From Cyanobacteria bacterium TGS_CYA1 (GTDB lineage: Bacteria > Cyanobacteriota > Vampirovibrionia > Obscuribacterales > Obscuribacteraceae), in NCBI GenBank assembly GCA_026129135.1, contig JAHCIQ010000003.1, forward strand, positions 186,001 through 250,000: a DNA stretch of 64,000 nt, written 5' to 3'. A model generated the notes under the pieces. That model was not told the DNA's origin. It worked only from the letters and a program-made list of their open reading frames with translations, and did not search any database. Shown here piece after piece: positions 42,796 to 52,751 of the stretch. The first letter of the stretch is position 1; each line of letters opens with the position of its first letter. Both the position numbers and the translations under genes were made by a program.

Positions 42796-45666
42796 TTATT
42801 TAGCCAATAGCGAATCGTCGGGGCAGACCTTTTTCAATTCTTCTCTTGTTTGGACGAATACTGCTTTCAGGCGCATGTATTTAACGCGAACCTGAGTCCA
42901 GTCTTTAGCTTCGGAGTAAGAGATGATATCTGTGGTCAGCCTGGTCATGAGCTTCATCCCGAGGGCTGCGCAGGGACCTTTGACCGCGTTGGCGAAATGG
43001 ACGACAGAATCGGCATCTTTTTCGTCTATAGCCAATTGCATGCATTCGATATATGTGCCCATGTTGCTCAAGAAGAGTCGGCTGATTTCTTCAACCTCTT
43101 CTTTGCCGTAGAGTTTGAGCATCGCTTTAATGTCAAGCGGCGCTATGTCTGCCTGAATGTCATCCAGATTGAATTCGCCAGATTGTGCTTGACCTTTTTC
43201 ACGAGCAGAAACTACTGAGCGTTTGATAGCTTCTTTCAATTCTTTGCGGCTTGCGCCTTTTGTAATGTAATCGTCCATGCCTGCTGCAATGCAGCGCTCA
43301 CGGTCGCCTTCGCGGTCGTATGATGTCAGAGCGATAATTGGTATGCGTCTGTGCGAGTAAGATTCGTTGCTTCTGATCCGCGCTGCTGCTTCAAAGCCGT
43401 TCATCACAGGCATGTCGCAGTCCATCAAAATAAGCTCGTATTCTTTGTTTGCTAAAGCATCGAGTGCTTCCTGTCCGTTCGAGGCTACATCGGCATCATA
43501 GCCAAGTCGTCGCAGATGGAGCAAGAGCAGTTTTTGATTGACCGGGATGTCGTCTACAACCAGAACTTTTTTGATATTCAAATCGCTGTCTGCGTCTTCG
43601 CTTCCATAATCGACAACTGCTTGTTCGTTCGGCTCTTCGTCTTCACCAAGCTCGGTGGCACCACTCAAGGCTTTGATGCGGTGCATCGATGCACTGGTAT
43701 TGCGTTTCTTTTTGCCACCAAGTAAGGTGTCTTTCAAGGATGGCTTTTGAACGAGACTTCCAATATTCGAGAAGTCTTCATTTTGGTGAGGAGCTTCTTG
43801 AGCTTGCATCGCTTCTTGCATCAACGCTGGAACTTCAGGTGCAGGTAATGGCGCTGGTGGTGGTGCTTGATTCTCTACTTGAGTTTCTGGATACGACTCC
43901 GGCTGCACGTATTGCTCGGCTTCGAACATGCCACCTGGCTCGAATGATTGGGGTTTTTCATCGAAAGACAAAATCTCGTCGATGGGCTCGAACTCATCAA
44001 ATTCACTTTCGGCTGTTTGCTCGGGTGCTGATTCAGGCTCAGGTGCAGTCTCTGCCTCAGCTTCGCCAATGGCCTCTTCGATAGTTTCCATTTCGGGGAA
44101 GCCTTCGACTTCTTGCTCCTGCTCCTCGATTTGTTCTAATTCGTCGAAAGACAAAGCAGATTCACTGAATTCTTCTTGGTGAGCGAATTCTTCTCCAGCA
44201 TCAGGCTCGTGAATAGATTCGAAAGATTCGATAGATTCAACTTCGTGGACTTCTTCGACTTGTTCGACTTCTTCGACTTGTTCGACTTCTTCGACCTGTT
44301 CGACTTGTTCGACTTCCTGGACTTCTTGAGCTTCCTCTACCTGCTCGGCTTCTGCAATTTCTTGTATTTCCTCTATTTCAGAAACTTCAGCAATTTCTTC
44401 GGCATCTTCAATGTCTTCAACATCTGTAATGTCGGTAACTTCGTTATCTTCATGATGGAAAACTTCAATTTCTTCATGCGAATTTACTTCATTTTCATCT
44501 TCGTCTTCATCATCTAAATCGTCATCGTCATCTTCATCGAAATTATCCGTATCATGCACGCTAGATGTCGTAGATTCTTGCTGAATCACTTCAGAAACAA
44601 CTGCATCTAGACTTTTTGTCCACGACTGTGCAGATTCTTCTTCGCCTTTGCCATACTCTTCCCAGAGAGGACGATTGAAATCTTCAGCATCAACCTCATC
44701 AGGCCATGGTGCTGAATCATCATCTTCAGTATCAGCTGCGGCAGTAATTTCTGGGGCTTGATTCTGAGACTCCTGAGCTCTGGCTTGTTCGGGCTCATGC
44801 GCCACATCAGCCATTTTTTCTATTACAGCATCAGGGGTCTCCTCAGACTTTTTTCGTTCTTCCACTGCCTCCCTTGCAGTTTCGGGTTGGAAGCGGGCTC
44901 TTTGTGAAAGGTCAGGTACTGGTGCCACCGCCACTGGTTCGGGGGCTCTAGCTTCCGGGCTATTGATGCCCTTTTCCAACAATATTTTTTGAATACCTGT
45001 TTGGGCTAGCTGATTTGCAAGTTGTTCCAATTCGCGCTGAGAATTGCCGACTTGCGATATTTGACCAGCAATGACGCCACAAAGTGAATTGATAGAAGTT
45101 TCTAGATTTACTTCGTCGGTAAAATCGAAAAGGAAAACGATACCACCGCTAACTGCCTGGCTCGCATCTATGAAAGGAGTAGCTGAAATATTGATCCAGC
45201 GAACATCGTTTATTGCGTCTTTTTTCACTTTCAATCGGAAGTTATTAACTTCGACGCCATCGAGAACCCGTTTCCATGGTAATTCGCGCTCTTCAAAATA
45301 CGAATCGTCAGATTTCAAAAAGCTCACAGGTTCTTCTTGACGCTCAGAATCGCCAGCACCGCACATGCGGCTTACATAGGCAATGCCAAGTATGCGTTGA
45401 GCAGTGAAATTGAACATCATGAATTTGCCTTCGGAGTTGAGCATAATCGCTCCAATAGCCGAATCTGAAAGTACATTGCTCAAAATTACTGGATACTGTG
45501 CAAGCGATTTGTCTGAATTGCTTGAAATTAGTCCTGCAATGCCTTGTGTGGCTGCATCCAGTCCCGGTCGCTTCTCGACTTTGTTTTTGATGACGTCGAT
45601 TGTCTGATTCAATTCAGACAACCTGTCCTTTAGCGACTCCAGGTGTGTGTTCCATTCATTTGCCAT
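42796..45666 (-). CDS. PAS - acidic linker - receiver - degenerate HPt protein
   Basis: A 956-residue protein. An N-terminal coiled coil (1-50) is followed by a PAS domain (about 60-190, with GAIMLNSEGKFMMFNFTAQ). A very acidic low-complexity region (about 240-640) includes VEEVEQ repeats. The receiver domain (about 697-820) has VLVVDDIPVNQ, LILMDCDMPVMNGFE and a Lys in YITKGAS. A C-terminal HPt-like domain (about 850-950) reads FANAVKGPCAALG, in which the usual His is Asn893 (codon AAC). There is no kinase domain, so it must be phosphorylated by another protein, probably CheA. Confidence 0.8.
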   Translation of the reverse strand: MANEWNTHLESLKDRLSELNQTIDVIKNKVEKRPGLDAATQGIAGLISSNSDKSLAQYPVILSNVLSDSAIGAIMLNSEGKFMMFNFTAQRILGIAYVSRMCGAGDSERQEEPVSFLKSDDSYFEERELPWKRVLDGVEVNNFRLKVKKDAINDVRWINISATPFIDASQAVSGGIVFLFDFTDEVNLETSINSLCGVIAGQISQVGNSQRELEQLANQLAQTGIQKILLEKGINSPEARAPEPVAVAPVPDLSQRARFQPETAREAVEERKKSEETPDAVIEKMADVAHEPEQARAQESQNQAPEITAAADTEDDDSAPWPDEVDAEDFNRPLWEEYGKGEEESAQSWTKSLDAVVSEVIQQESTTSSVHDTDNFDEDDDDDLDDEDEDENEVNSHEEIEVFHHEDNEVTDITDVEDIEDAEEIAEVSEIEEIQEIAEAEQVEEAQEVQEVEQVEQVEEVEQVEEVEQVEEVHEVESIESFESIHEPDAGEEFAHQEEFSESALSFDELEQIEEQEQEVEGFPEMETIEEAIGEAEAETAPEPESAPEQTAESEFDEFEPIDEILSFDEKPQSFEPGGMFEAEQYVQPESYPETQVENQAPPPAPLPAPEVPALMQEAMQAQEAPHQNEDFSNIGSLVQKPSLKDTLLGGKKKRNTSASMHRIKALSGATELGEDEEPNEQAVVDYGSEDADSDLNIKKVLVVDDIPVNQKLLLLHLRRLGYDADVASNGQEALDALANKEYELILMDCDMPVMNGFEAAARIRSNESYSHRRIPIIALTSYDREGDRERCIAAGMDDYITKGASRKELKEAIKRSVVSAREKGQAQSGEFNLDDIQADIAPLDIKAMLKLYGKEEVEEISRLFLSNMGTYIECMQLAIDEKDADSVVHFANAVKGPCAALGMKLMTRLTTDIISYSEAKDWTQVRVKYMRLKAVFVQTREELKKVCPDDSLLAK
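44248..44319 (+). repeat. 18-nt in-frame tandem repeat (VEEVEQ-type)
   Basis: Units of about GACTTCTTCGACTTGTTC repeat three times at 44248-44301, followed by a partial fourth. On the minus strand they encode the acidic VEEVEQ-like segment of the PAS-receiver protein. The unit length is a multiple of three, so copy-number change would not shift the frame. Confidence 0.75.
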
Positions 45667-45772
45667 GTGTGAATCCGTCCTTTTCAGAGGGCAATGCCAG
45701 AAAAAAGCTCCAACGCTTAGTAAATTTGTACCCCGTTAGCCGAGGTGCCTCACCGCCGACCTAAAAACATGA

Positions 45773-46294
45773 CTAGTCGGTACATAAAAACTCATAGAGC
45801 GACGCCATGATGGCAAGTGCTCGCTCTGGTTCGAAGCTGACATCGATGTCTTTGCCGTTTATTCGCGTTTGAATGTCGCAAAGGGCAGAACTGTTACCGT
45901 TTTGAGTTGCGCCGTCTTCGACCAGCAATTTGAGCTTCTTGACGAGCTTTTGCTCGTCCCATTTTTTCAGAACTACATTGTCTGCCCCGCAGTTGAGGAT
46001 TTCAGCGATTTCGTCAGGTGATGTCGCTGACGCGAAAAGCACGACCTGGATATGGGCGTAAGCAGAATTCGCTTTTAGAGCCCGGCAAAGCTCGTAGCCG
46101 TTCATTTCAGGCATATTAATGTCGGTGAGAATAAGCGCCGGCAATTCATTTAGATGATTGAGCTTTTCCAGCAGTTCAAGCGCCTTCGCCCCAGAGCGTG
46201 CTAGCTTGACCGATTGACCATTTTTTTCAAGCAGGTGCTGAAATAGCATCGCCTGGGTCAAAGTGTCTTCGACCAGCAAAATGTCTTTTGACAT
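45773..46294 (-). CDS. Receiver-domain response regulator
   Basis: A 173-residue protein. The receiver (1-125) has LLVEDTLTQ, LILTDINMPEMNGYE with the acceptor Asp, a FASA switch residue and VLKKWD. A short C-terminal extension of about 45 residues (GKDIDVSFEPERALAIM) has no DNA-binding domain. The start is 4 nt after cheB; an upstream in-frame ATG at 46423 would add 43 residues of cheB antisense-like sequence. It may be the output or sink receiver of the cluster. Confidence 0.85.
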   Translation of the reverse strand: MSKDILLVEDTLTQAMLFQHLLEKNGQSVKLARSGAKALELLEKLNHLNELPALILTDINMPEMNGYELCRALKANSAYAHIQVVLFASATSPDEIAEILNCGADNVVLKKWDEQKLVKKLKLLVEDGATQNGNSSALCDIQTRINGKDIDVSFEPERALAIMASLYEFLCTD

Positions 46295-46296
46295 AG

Positions 46297-47367
46297 TTAT
46301 TGCACCATTTGGAATTGAGCCAGTTCTTTTAGTTTTGAGCCTATTTTGCACGCCGGTAAAATGGCGTCTTTGTCTACGGCGCCTATTTTTATGGCTTCGC
46401 CAGGCATGCCGTGCACTACGCAAGATTCTGCATCCTGGGCAATTGTCGTGCCGCCCGCTTCTTTTATCAGCCGCATTTCATTTGCGCCATCCTGCCCCAT
46501 ACCAGTCAAGAGTACCGCAACTGCTTTTTTGCCAAAGGTGTCGCAGGCGGATTGAAAAAGGTAAGAAACCGATGGCGCCAGGTTTGATGGATGATCGATT
46601 TGAAGAATTTTAAAAGTCTGACGAGGGGCAAAACCGGTTTGTCGACCTTCAGGACAGAGATAGATCGTGCCGGGCTTGAGTTTTTCGTTGTCTTGAGCAA
46701 TCTCTACGCTTTTACCCGTGGTTCTGATTAACCACTGTACAAGTCCGCTCAAAAAGCCAGGAGCGATATGCTGAGCTATTACGATTGGAAGAGGATAGTT
46801 CCCAGGAAGGTCTTTCAAAATAGTCTGAATGACGCTTGGTCCGCCTGTGGATGCACCAATCACTACTATTTCGAATTGCGATTTGATTTGAGTGCTTGCT
46901 GTATTTTGATTTTCTTTGATTTTCTTGTATGTGAGCGGGGTTCTACGCTTGACCAGTTTCACTTCAGACATTGTTTTGACAGTTGAAATGAAATGTTGCG
47001 CCAGGCGCTGATAATCTGAATGTCCAAACCCGACTGGCTTTTCGATCGCGGCAAGCGCGCCTGCTTCTATCAAGTCGAATGCTTTGGCAACATCTTTTTT
47101 CTCTGATGTGCCGCTTACGACCACTATTGGAATGGGGTCACGACTCATTATCTCTTGAGTCAAAGCAAGACCATTCATTTTGGGAAGCTGGATATCCACC
47201 GTAATCAAGTCTGGCTTTAGATTGGAAATACTTTCAAGTGCATGTTCTGCCGATTCTGAAACACCGACTACTTTGATGTCTGGATCCGATTCCAGAATAT
47301 TGACCAGCAGTTTTTGGACCACCAGCGAATCTTCAACGACATGTACTTTGATTTTGTTTTTGTTCAT
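46297..47367 (-). CDS. cheB: CheB chemoreceptor glutamate methylesterase
   Basis: A 356-residue protein with a receiver (1-125: VVEDSLVVQ, LITVDIQLPKMNGLA) and a methylesterase domain (165-350). The catalytic residues are Ser in VVIGASTGGPSV, His in IAQHIAPGFL and Asp in LTGMGQDGANE. It removes methyl groups from receptor glutamates and is activated by phosphorylation from CheA. It lies 1 nt after cheA. Confidence 0.95.
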   Translation of the reverse strand: MNKNKIKVHVVEDSLVVQKLLVNILESDPDIKVVGVSESAEHALESISNLKPDLITVDIQLPKMNGLALTQEIMSRDPIPIVVVSGTSEKKDVAKAFDLIEAGALAAIEKPVGFGHSDYQRLAQHFISTVKTMSEVKLVKRRTPLTYKKIKENQNTASTQIKSQFEIVVIGASTGGPSVIQTILKDLPGNYPLPIVIAQHIAPGFLSGLVQWLIRTTGKSVEIAQDNEKLKPGTIYLCPEGRQTGFAPRQTFKILQIDHPSNLAPSVSYLFQSACDTFGKKAVAVLLTGMGQDGANEMRLIKEAGGTTIAQDAESCVVHGMPGEAIKIGAVDKDAILPACKIGSKLKELAQFQMVQ

Positions 47368-47368
47368 A

Positions 47369-49645
47369 TCAAATCAACCGTTTCACCATGTCAATTAGGT
47401 TGGATTTTTCGAAATTTGATTTAACAAAGTATGCGCTTGCTCCAACTTCTACTCCTGTTTTTCTATCTTCCAGCGAAGCAAGCGAAGTAACCACGATAAT
47501 CGGCATGTCACTAAAAGTGGACTCTGTTCGAATCTTTTTGGTTAATTCAAATCCACTCATTTTCGGCATTTCAACATCTGTGATGAGCAAGTCGAATCGT
47601 TTGGTCTGTAGTTTTTGCCAGGCATCTTCGCCATCGTTTGCCACTTCGACCTGATAGTCGTTTGATTCGAGTATATTCTTTAAAAGTACACGCGAGGTGA
47701 TCGAATCGTCTGTCACAAGTATTTTCTTGGTAGCAGCATTCGATCCGGTTTTGGCTTTACGCGCTCTTCTTGCTTCCAGTGCGTCAGCATTGGAGCCAAG
47801 CAAATGTGCTGAAGACAAAACGTCATTAACATTTATAACTGCCGCCAAATCACCAGTTTTCAAAAGCGTGGCACCGGTTATATGTCTCACCCTTGTAAGC
47901 GGAGTGGGAAGTGGACTTACGGCTACTTCCTGCTCGCCTGTCACTTCTTCAACGAGTATGGCTACAGGATAATCTCCTTTTCCGCAAATCAATGCTACTG
48001 CTTCTTCGTGGTCTACTTTGTTGTCGAGGTCGAGAATATCTGCAAGCCAGACCATGGGAACGAGACGTTCACCAAATGTCAAAGTCCATCTGCCTTGCAC
48101 GATACGCGAATCGCAATCGCGCACGCGAATAGCAGATCGTATAGCTGAAGTTGGAACTACTAATGTCTGATTGTCGACTACTGCTGTAACACCAAACATG
48201 GTGGCGCGTCTTACAGGCACGATCATTCTAAATGTTGTGCCTTCGTTCAATTTAGAATCGATTTCGATTTGACCACCCAGTTTTTCGATAGTCTCCTTTA
48301 CGATAGCAAGCCCGATTCCACGTCCTGAAATGTCGCTTACTTCGTCTTTTGTCGAGAAGGAAGATCTAAACAGAAGAGCATAGAGTTGTTGCTCGCTTGT
48401 TTCCTCAGCCTTTTCGGGAGTCATAATTCGCATGCTAACTGCGCGTTCTTTTATTTTTGCAAGGTCGATTCCGCGCCCATCGTCTTTGATGCTGATTTCG
48501 ACTTTGCCGCTGTCAATCATTGAAAGCGTCACCCTAATATTGGATTGTTCTGGCTTACCCTTTTCCAGACGGTCCTTTGTAGATTCAATGCCATGGTCGA
48601 TACTGTTTCGAAGCAGGTGAATCATTGGTTCCTTAAAATCGTCCAGGATATGACGATCTATTTCTGTTTCGCCGCCTGCGAGTATCAATTTGACGTCTTT
48701 GCTTTGTTGTTTTGCAATATCTCTCACTATTCTTTCAAACAAGTCTTGTAGCACCGAAAATGGTGTCATGGTCAACTCGCGACTTTTCTCAAGCAAGCCA
48801 TCAACCAGGTTATGCGTAATGCGCTTTTCTTGTTGGAATGAAGTTTCGAGATTTAAAAGTTTTTCCTGTAGCCTGCCCACGAAACTGTCGTGCAAGTCGA
48901 TGAATTCTTGTATGTAATTTTTTTGTTTGTGACCGGATTTTTGCGCTTCATTTTCTACTTCTGGTCTAATGCGATGCCATTGTCGGGTCCATTTGCCAAG
49001 GATTGATTGTAAGTCGTCGCAATCTGTCAAGCGCTGGTCGGCAACTAGCTTTGCGTAAACTAACTCTTCCAGCCGCTTGACGATTTCTTCCATTCGATCG
49101 ACCGAAACACGCATGGTACCCGTGCTCAGACTGGCAAGGTGGTGCTGCACTTTGACATCTTCCTGGTTTTCGCCTGGTGAATCCCCTCCATTTGAAACGT
49201 AATCCGATATCGGATTAGATTCTAACTCGGGGACTTTGGAAGAGCGAAACAAAGCGCCCGTCAACTGTTTTTCGAGTTCGTTTTCACCGCTCGTGTTGCC
49301 ACTTGCCAAATCTAGCGAGGTGACGCATGAGAGCATCGAACAAGCCAGTTTGTAAAGGTCATCGGTTAGATCTGCACTCAATTCTCTGCTTGCAGACTTA
49401 TGTTCGACAAGTATTGATTCGATTTCCTGACAGGTCTTTTCTATTAAAGACAGATTGACGGCACGAGATGAACCTTTCAAACTATGGAAATTGCGCAGCA
49501 TTTTTTCAATACTCGCCTGCGACTGGGCAAGACCTGGATTTTTTTCAAGTGACAAGAGTGTAGTCGACACCTCTTCGAGATGTTCGGTAGCCTCAATTTG
49601 AAAGGCTTCGCGTAATTTTTTCAGGAATTCTAAATCTACACTCAT
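47369..49645 (-). CDS. cheA: CheA-receiver hybrid histidine kinase
   Basis: A 758-residue kinase. The HPt domain has His54 in RNFHSLKGSSRAV. The dimerisation region follows, then a HATPase domain with HLLRNSIDHGIES, IKDDGRGID and SGRGIGLAIVKE, a CheW-like domain (about 490-620) and a C-terminal receiver (about 635-758: LVTDDSITSR, LLITDVEMPKMSGFE). CheA with a fused receiver is common in chemosensory systems that control pili or development. It autophosphorylates under MCP/CheW control and signals to CheB and receivers. Confidence 0.95.
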   Translation of the reverse strand: MSVDLEFLKKLREAFQIEATEHLEEVSTTLLSLEKNPGLAQSQASIEKMLRNFHSLKGSSRAVNLSLIEKTCQEIESILVEHKSASRELSADLTDDLYKLACSMLSCVTSLDLASGNTSGENELEKQLTGALFRSSKVPELESNPISDYVSNGGDSPGENQEDVKVQHHLASLSTGTMRVSVDRMEEIVKRLEELVYAKLVADQRLTDCDDLQSILGKWTRQWHRIRPEVENEAQKSGHKQKNYIQEFIDLHDSFVGRLQEKLLNLETSFQQEKRITHNLVDGLLEKSRELTMTPFSVLQDLFERIVRDIAKQQSKDVKLILAGGETEIDRHILDDFKEPMIHLLRNSIDHGIESTKDRLEKGKPEQSNIRVTLSMIDSGKVEISIKDDGRGIDLAKIKERAVSMRIMTPEKAEETSEQQLYALLFRSSFSTKDEVSDISGRGIGLAIVKETIEKLGGQIEIDSKLNEGTTFRMIVPVRRATMFGVTAVVDNQTLVVPTSAIRSAIRVRDCDSRIVQGRWTLTFGERLVPMVWLADILDLDNKVDHEEAVALICGKGDYPVAILVEEVTGEQEVAVSPLPTPLTRVRHITGATLLKTGDLAAVINVNDVLSSAHLLGSNADALEARRARKAKTGSNAATKKILVTDDSITSRVLLKNILESNDYQVEVANDGEDAWQKLQTKRFDLLITDVEMPKMSGFELTKKIRTESTFSDMPIIVVTSLASLEDRKTGVEVGASAYFVKSNFEKSNLIDMVKRLI

Positions 49646-49655
49646 CGTTTTATTT

Positions 49656-50183
49656 TTACTGATTTACTTCAAGCACTTCTTTTTTAAACAAAGATTGGGG
49701 GTTCAATATTATGGTGCGTTCGTTGTTGATGCCAGTTACATGTTCTTTGGGGAAGTTATACAAAATCGTGCTATTGGACTGGATTTCGTCGTGAGCTATA
49801 TATTGCAAACCGACCACGTCGTCGGTTAAAAGAGCGACACGAAAATCACCATTTTTAATCACTAGCGCTCGGTCGGAGCCTAGCACCGTTTTTTCTTGCA
49901 TGTTGAAGAAATAACGCAAATCAATCACTGTAACAAGAGAACCACGCAGACTCAAGACGCCTACTATGTATTGAGGTGTGCACGGAATAGTGAGGATTGA
50001 TTTGACTACAATTACTTCGTCACTATATGCAATATCACAGGCGAATTTTTCTTTGGCCAGTTCGAATACGACGTATTGTTTTCCAGGTGGCGTGAAAGGC
50101 TTTTCTATTGGACGCGCCAAAAGCATGGCGCGATGTTTGAGTATATTGCGCTCGAGCGCTTTGCGTCCAGCGTCTTCGCTCAT
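49656..50183 (-). CDS. cheW: CheW adaptor
   Basis: A 175-residue protein with the CheW fold: VVFELAKEKFACDI, LTIPCTPQYIVGVLSLRGSL, VTVIDLRYFFNM. An N-terminal extension of about 30 residues precedes the domain. It links CheA to receptors. The gene overlaps cheR by 4 nt. Confidence 0.9.
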   Translation of the reverse strand: MSEDAGRKALERNILKHRAMLLARPIEKPFTPPGKQYVVFELAKEKFACDIAYSDEVIVVKSILTIPCTPQYIVGVLSLRGSLVTVIDLRYFFNMQEKTVLGSDRALVIKNGDFRVALLTDDVVGLQYIAHDEIQSNSTILYNFPKEHVTGINNERTIILNPQSLFKKEVLEVNQ

Positions 50184-51709
50184 TTAGAACCTCCCCTGGG
50201 ACTTAGAGAGCGTACAATATTCAAAAGTTGACCGACAGTCAGACCGTCAGAATCTGGAACGATTTCATCGTTGTCACGCATCTGTAGTAGTTCGGATGCA
50301 TTCTTGTAATATCTTAGAGAATCATTGCTTTTGCCGTGTTGTTTGAAGATATTGGCTAATGCCATATGGGCCATGATAAAGTCGGGATCTAGGAATATGG
50401 CTTGCTGCAATGCTTGAATTGCTTCTTTGTCCTGGGTATTTTCTTGCTCGATTGTTGCTTTGAGATAATACCAGCGAGGGTTCACCACATCGAGCGAAAT
50501 TAATTGATCGCACCAGTCTTTTGCTGCATCCAGATTTCCCAGGTTGGCATAAGATTTGGCAATCAGCGCCATTTCATCGGTGGATTTTTTACTTGATGGT
50601 TGCGATGCTTCAAACAGTCTGTCTATCACTCTTTTGTATTCGCCCCGGTTGAACAGACTGCCAGGACTTTCTTCGAAATTGGTGGCAGAATTGTTATTGA
50701 AATTTGGAATAGCAAGACTGCTCCAGCTCGTGGAAGACGCTGTGAGAGCCGATTCGTCGGGCTGGACCAGAGTGTCAAATGTTTTCGATTCCACGGATGT
50801 TCCGGTCCCGAAAAATGAATAATTCGACTTCGTTATATTTACTTGCAAATGATCGAATTCTATAGACCTTGTCTTTTTTGCCTGTAGAACGAGCGCACCA
50901 TCATAATTTACGACCGAAAAGAAATTTGGCGTCGGGTGGGGAATTTCAGTCGGTCCAAGGAAGAGCCAGCCACCTGGCTTCAATGCGCGATAAAAACGAT
51001 AGAGCACTTCGGCGGTCTGTTCGGGGCTGAAATAAATCAGAACGTTTCGACAAAAAATGATGTCGAGATTTTTTGTTCCGTTCAATTCGCTTGGAAAATC
51101 TGGCTCGGGCTGGGCTAGATTCAAATAAAAGAATTTGACCTGGTCTTTTACTTTGTCCGAAATTTTGTAGCGATGTTCTGAGTTCAAGCTGAAATATCTG
51201 TTTTGAATGAACATAGGCACTTCCCTGAAAGACCAGCGCCTGTAAGTGCCTTTGCGAGCCGTTTCAAGCGACTGAGGATTTATGTCGGAAGCGAGAATAT
51301 CCACTGTCCAGTCATTCAATTTCGATATGAGCGAAATGGCGATGGAATAAGGCTCTTCTCCAGTCGAGCAGCCAGCGCTCCAGATTCGAATGGATTTTTC
51401 TGGATTTTGACGTTCAACCTCAGGCAATACGCTGTTTACCAGAACGGAGAAGGAAAGCGGGTCTCTGAAGAAATAAGTTTCGCCAATAGTTAAATATGTG
51501 GAAAGTATTCCAATCTCGGTCTGGCTTGGATTTCCTCGAATGAATTTTGAAATGAAATCTGCAGGTGTTGCACAACCCGCATCGGTAGCGGCAAGACACA
51601 GCGATTTTTCAAAATCGGCGTAGCGTGATTCTGAAATTTTCAGGCCAAGTTGCAGCTCAACCCAATCAAGCATAGCTTTGACCAGGTTAGAGGAGATATT
51701 GACCGTCAT
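50180..51709 (-). CDS. cheR: CheR methyltransferase with C-terminal TPR repeats
   Basis: A 509-residue protein. The methyltransferase (1-280) has GETYFFRDPLSF, IRIWSAGCSTGEEPYSIAI (AdoMet loop) and IIFCRNVLIYFSPEQT. A linker of about 70 residues leads to TPR repeats (about 380-490: AIQALQQAIFLDPDFIMAH). CheR with TPR is known from alternative chemosensory systems, where the repeats help localisation or binding of receptors. Confidence 0.95.
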   Translation of the reverse strand: MTVNISSNLVKAMLDWVELQLGLKISESRYADFEKSLCLAATDAGCATPADFISKFIRGNPSQTEIGILSTYLTIGETYFFRDPLSFSVLVNSVLPEVERQNPEKSIRIWSAGCSTGEEPYSIAISLISKLNDWTVDILASDINPQSLETARKGTYRRWSFREVPMFIQNRYFSLNSEHRYKISDKVKDQVKFFYLNLAQPEPDFPSELNGTKNLDIIFCRNVLIYFSPEQTAEVLYRFYRALKPGGWLFLGPTEIPHPTPNFFSVVNYDGALVLQAKKTRSIEFDHLQVNITKSNYSFFGTGTSVESKTFDTLVQPDESALTASSTSWSSLAIPNFNNNSATNFEESPGSLFNRGEYKRVIDRLFEASQPSSKKSTDEMALIAKSYANLGNLDAAKDWCDQLISLDVVNPRWYYLKATIEQENTQDKEAIQALQQAIFLDPDFIMAHMALANIFKQHGKSNDSLRYYKNASELLQMRDNDEIVPDSDGLTVGQLLNIVRSLSPRGGSK

Positions 51710-51724
51710 AATTTATAAAAATCG

Positions 51725-52681
51725 CTAGTTGCGCGAGCCGAGTCTTTCGGTCAGTCGCTTGAGATTGCCACCAAGATCGTTCAGGCGAGTAACTGCTTCT
51801 TCCAGTTCTTTTGCACCCTTTTGATTATCGTTACTGGCTTCTTCGACACTTTTCATTGCTTCCAGAACTTGCTGTACGCCTTGCAATTGTTGTTGACTCG
51901 AAGCTTCGATTTGAATTGCCGCCTGAGCCGAGCGGTGCATACTGTCTGCAAGAACAACCATCGCGTTTCCTGCCTGTTTGGCAAAAATTTCACCGTCGGC
52001 TACGACTTTGCTTCCATGCTCTGTTTTCATAGTGGCAGATGCGGTGGCTTCAACAATTTCGTTCAGAATGCTTCGCACATTCGAGGTGGATTTTTTAGAT
52101 TGTTCGGCAAGACTTTTGATCGCCTGTGCCACGACTGCAAACCCCTTACCCTGCTCGCCTGCTCTTGCTGCTTCGATTGCAGCGTTTACGGCAAGCAGAT
52201 TGGATTGCTGGGCAATGTCGTCCACAGTTGCTATAATTTCGCCGACTTGCTTGGTTTGATTTCGCAGGGTCAAGATAGTCTGGGTGAGCGAATCCATGTG
52301 CTCTTTAATTGCCTGCATCCCCTGCAGAACGTCGTTTGCGGCTTTTTGACCTAGTTCTGAGGTTTGCAACACGTTTCGAGCATCGGTCGATACATTTTGC
52401 GCTTTTTTGCTTGAAACCTCGACGGTCTGCCGCACTTCTTCTACGATAGTGGTAGTTTGAGTGACAGCCGCTGCGGTCTGAGTGGAGTTGACCGAAAGAT
52501 TTGTGGCGGCTTCCAAAATGAGCTGAGCCAGGCGCGAGACTTCGTGTACCATCTCGTCCATGCGCTCATAGCCTTCTTTTGCGCTTTCCTGTGATCTGAA
52601 ATTTTCGCCAGTCGATTTTGATACCACTCTAGACTGAGTTTTGGCTGCTGTTTTCCTGCCGTTAGTCGCCGATTTGGACAT
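51725..52681 (-). CDS. Cytoplasmic methyl-accepting chemotaxis protein
   Basis: A 318-residue MCP without membrane segment or ligand domain. The signalling tip reads [20 protein letters not shown], with [17 protein letters not shown] nearby. The N-terminal 35 residues are basic and Ser/Thr/Lys-rich. GGGGGAG lies 7 nt before the ATG. A soluble MCP with no sensor domain must get its signal from a partner, perhaps the PAS protein of the same cluster. Confidence 0.9.
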   Translation of the reverse strand: MSKSATNGRKTAAKTQSRVVSKSTGENFRSQESAKEGYERMDEMVHEVSRLAQLILEAATNLSVNSTQTAAAVTQTTTIVEEVRQTVEVSSKKAQNVSTDARNVLQTSELGQKAANDVLQGMQAIKEHMDSLTQTILTLRNQTKQVGEIIATVDDIAQQSNLLAVNAAIEAARAGEQGKGFAVVAQAIKSLAEQSKKSTSNVRSILNEIVEATASATMKTEHGSKVVADGEIFAKQAGNAMVVLADSMHRSAQAAIQIEASSQQQLQGVQQVLEAMKSVEEASNDNQKGAKELEEAVTRLNDLGGNLKRLTERLGSRN

Positions 52682-52751
52682 GAAGCGTCTCCCCCCGACC
52701 TAAATAAAAGAATTAAGTCACTAAGTCTGATTCTTATTTTCTATACCCAGT

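Noticed and set aside
44248..44319. Possible CRISPR-like array
   Set aside because: Units are contiguous, have no spacers, and are in frame with a coding sequence.
44176..44517. A 113-codon open frame on the plus strand made of Phe/Asp/Leu repeats
   Set aside because: It is the antisense shadow of the VEEVEQ acidic repeats of the PAS-receiver gene; composition is explained by that repeat.
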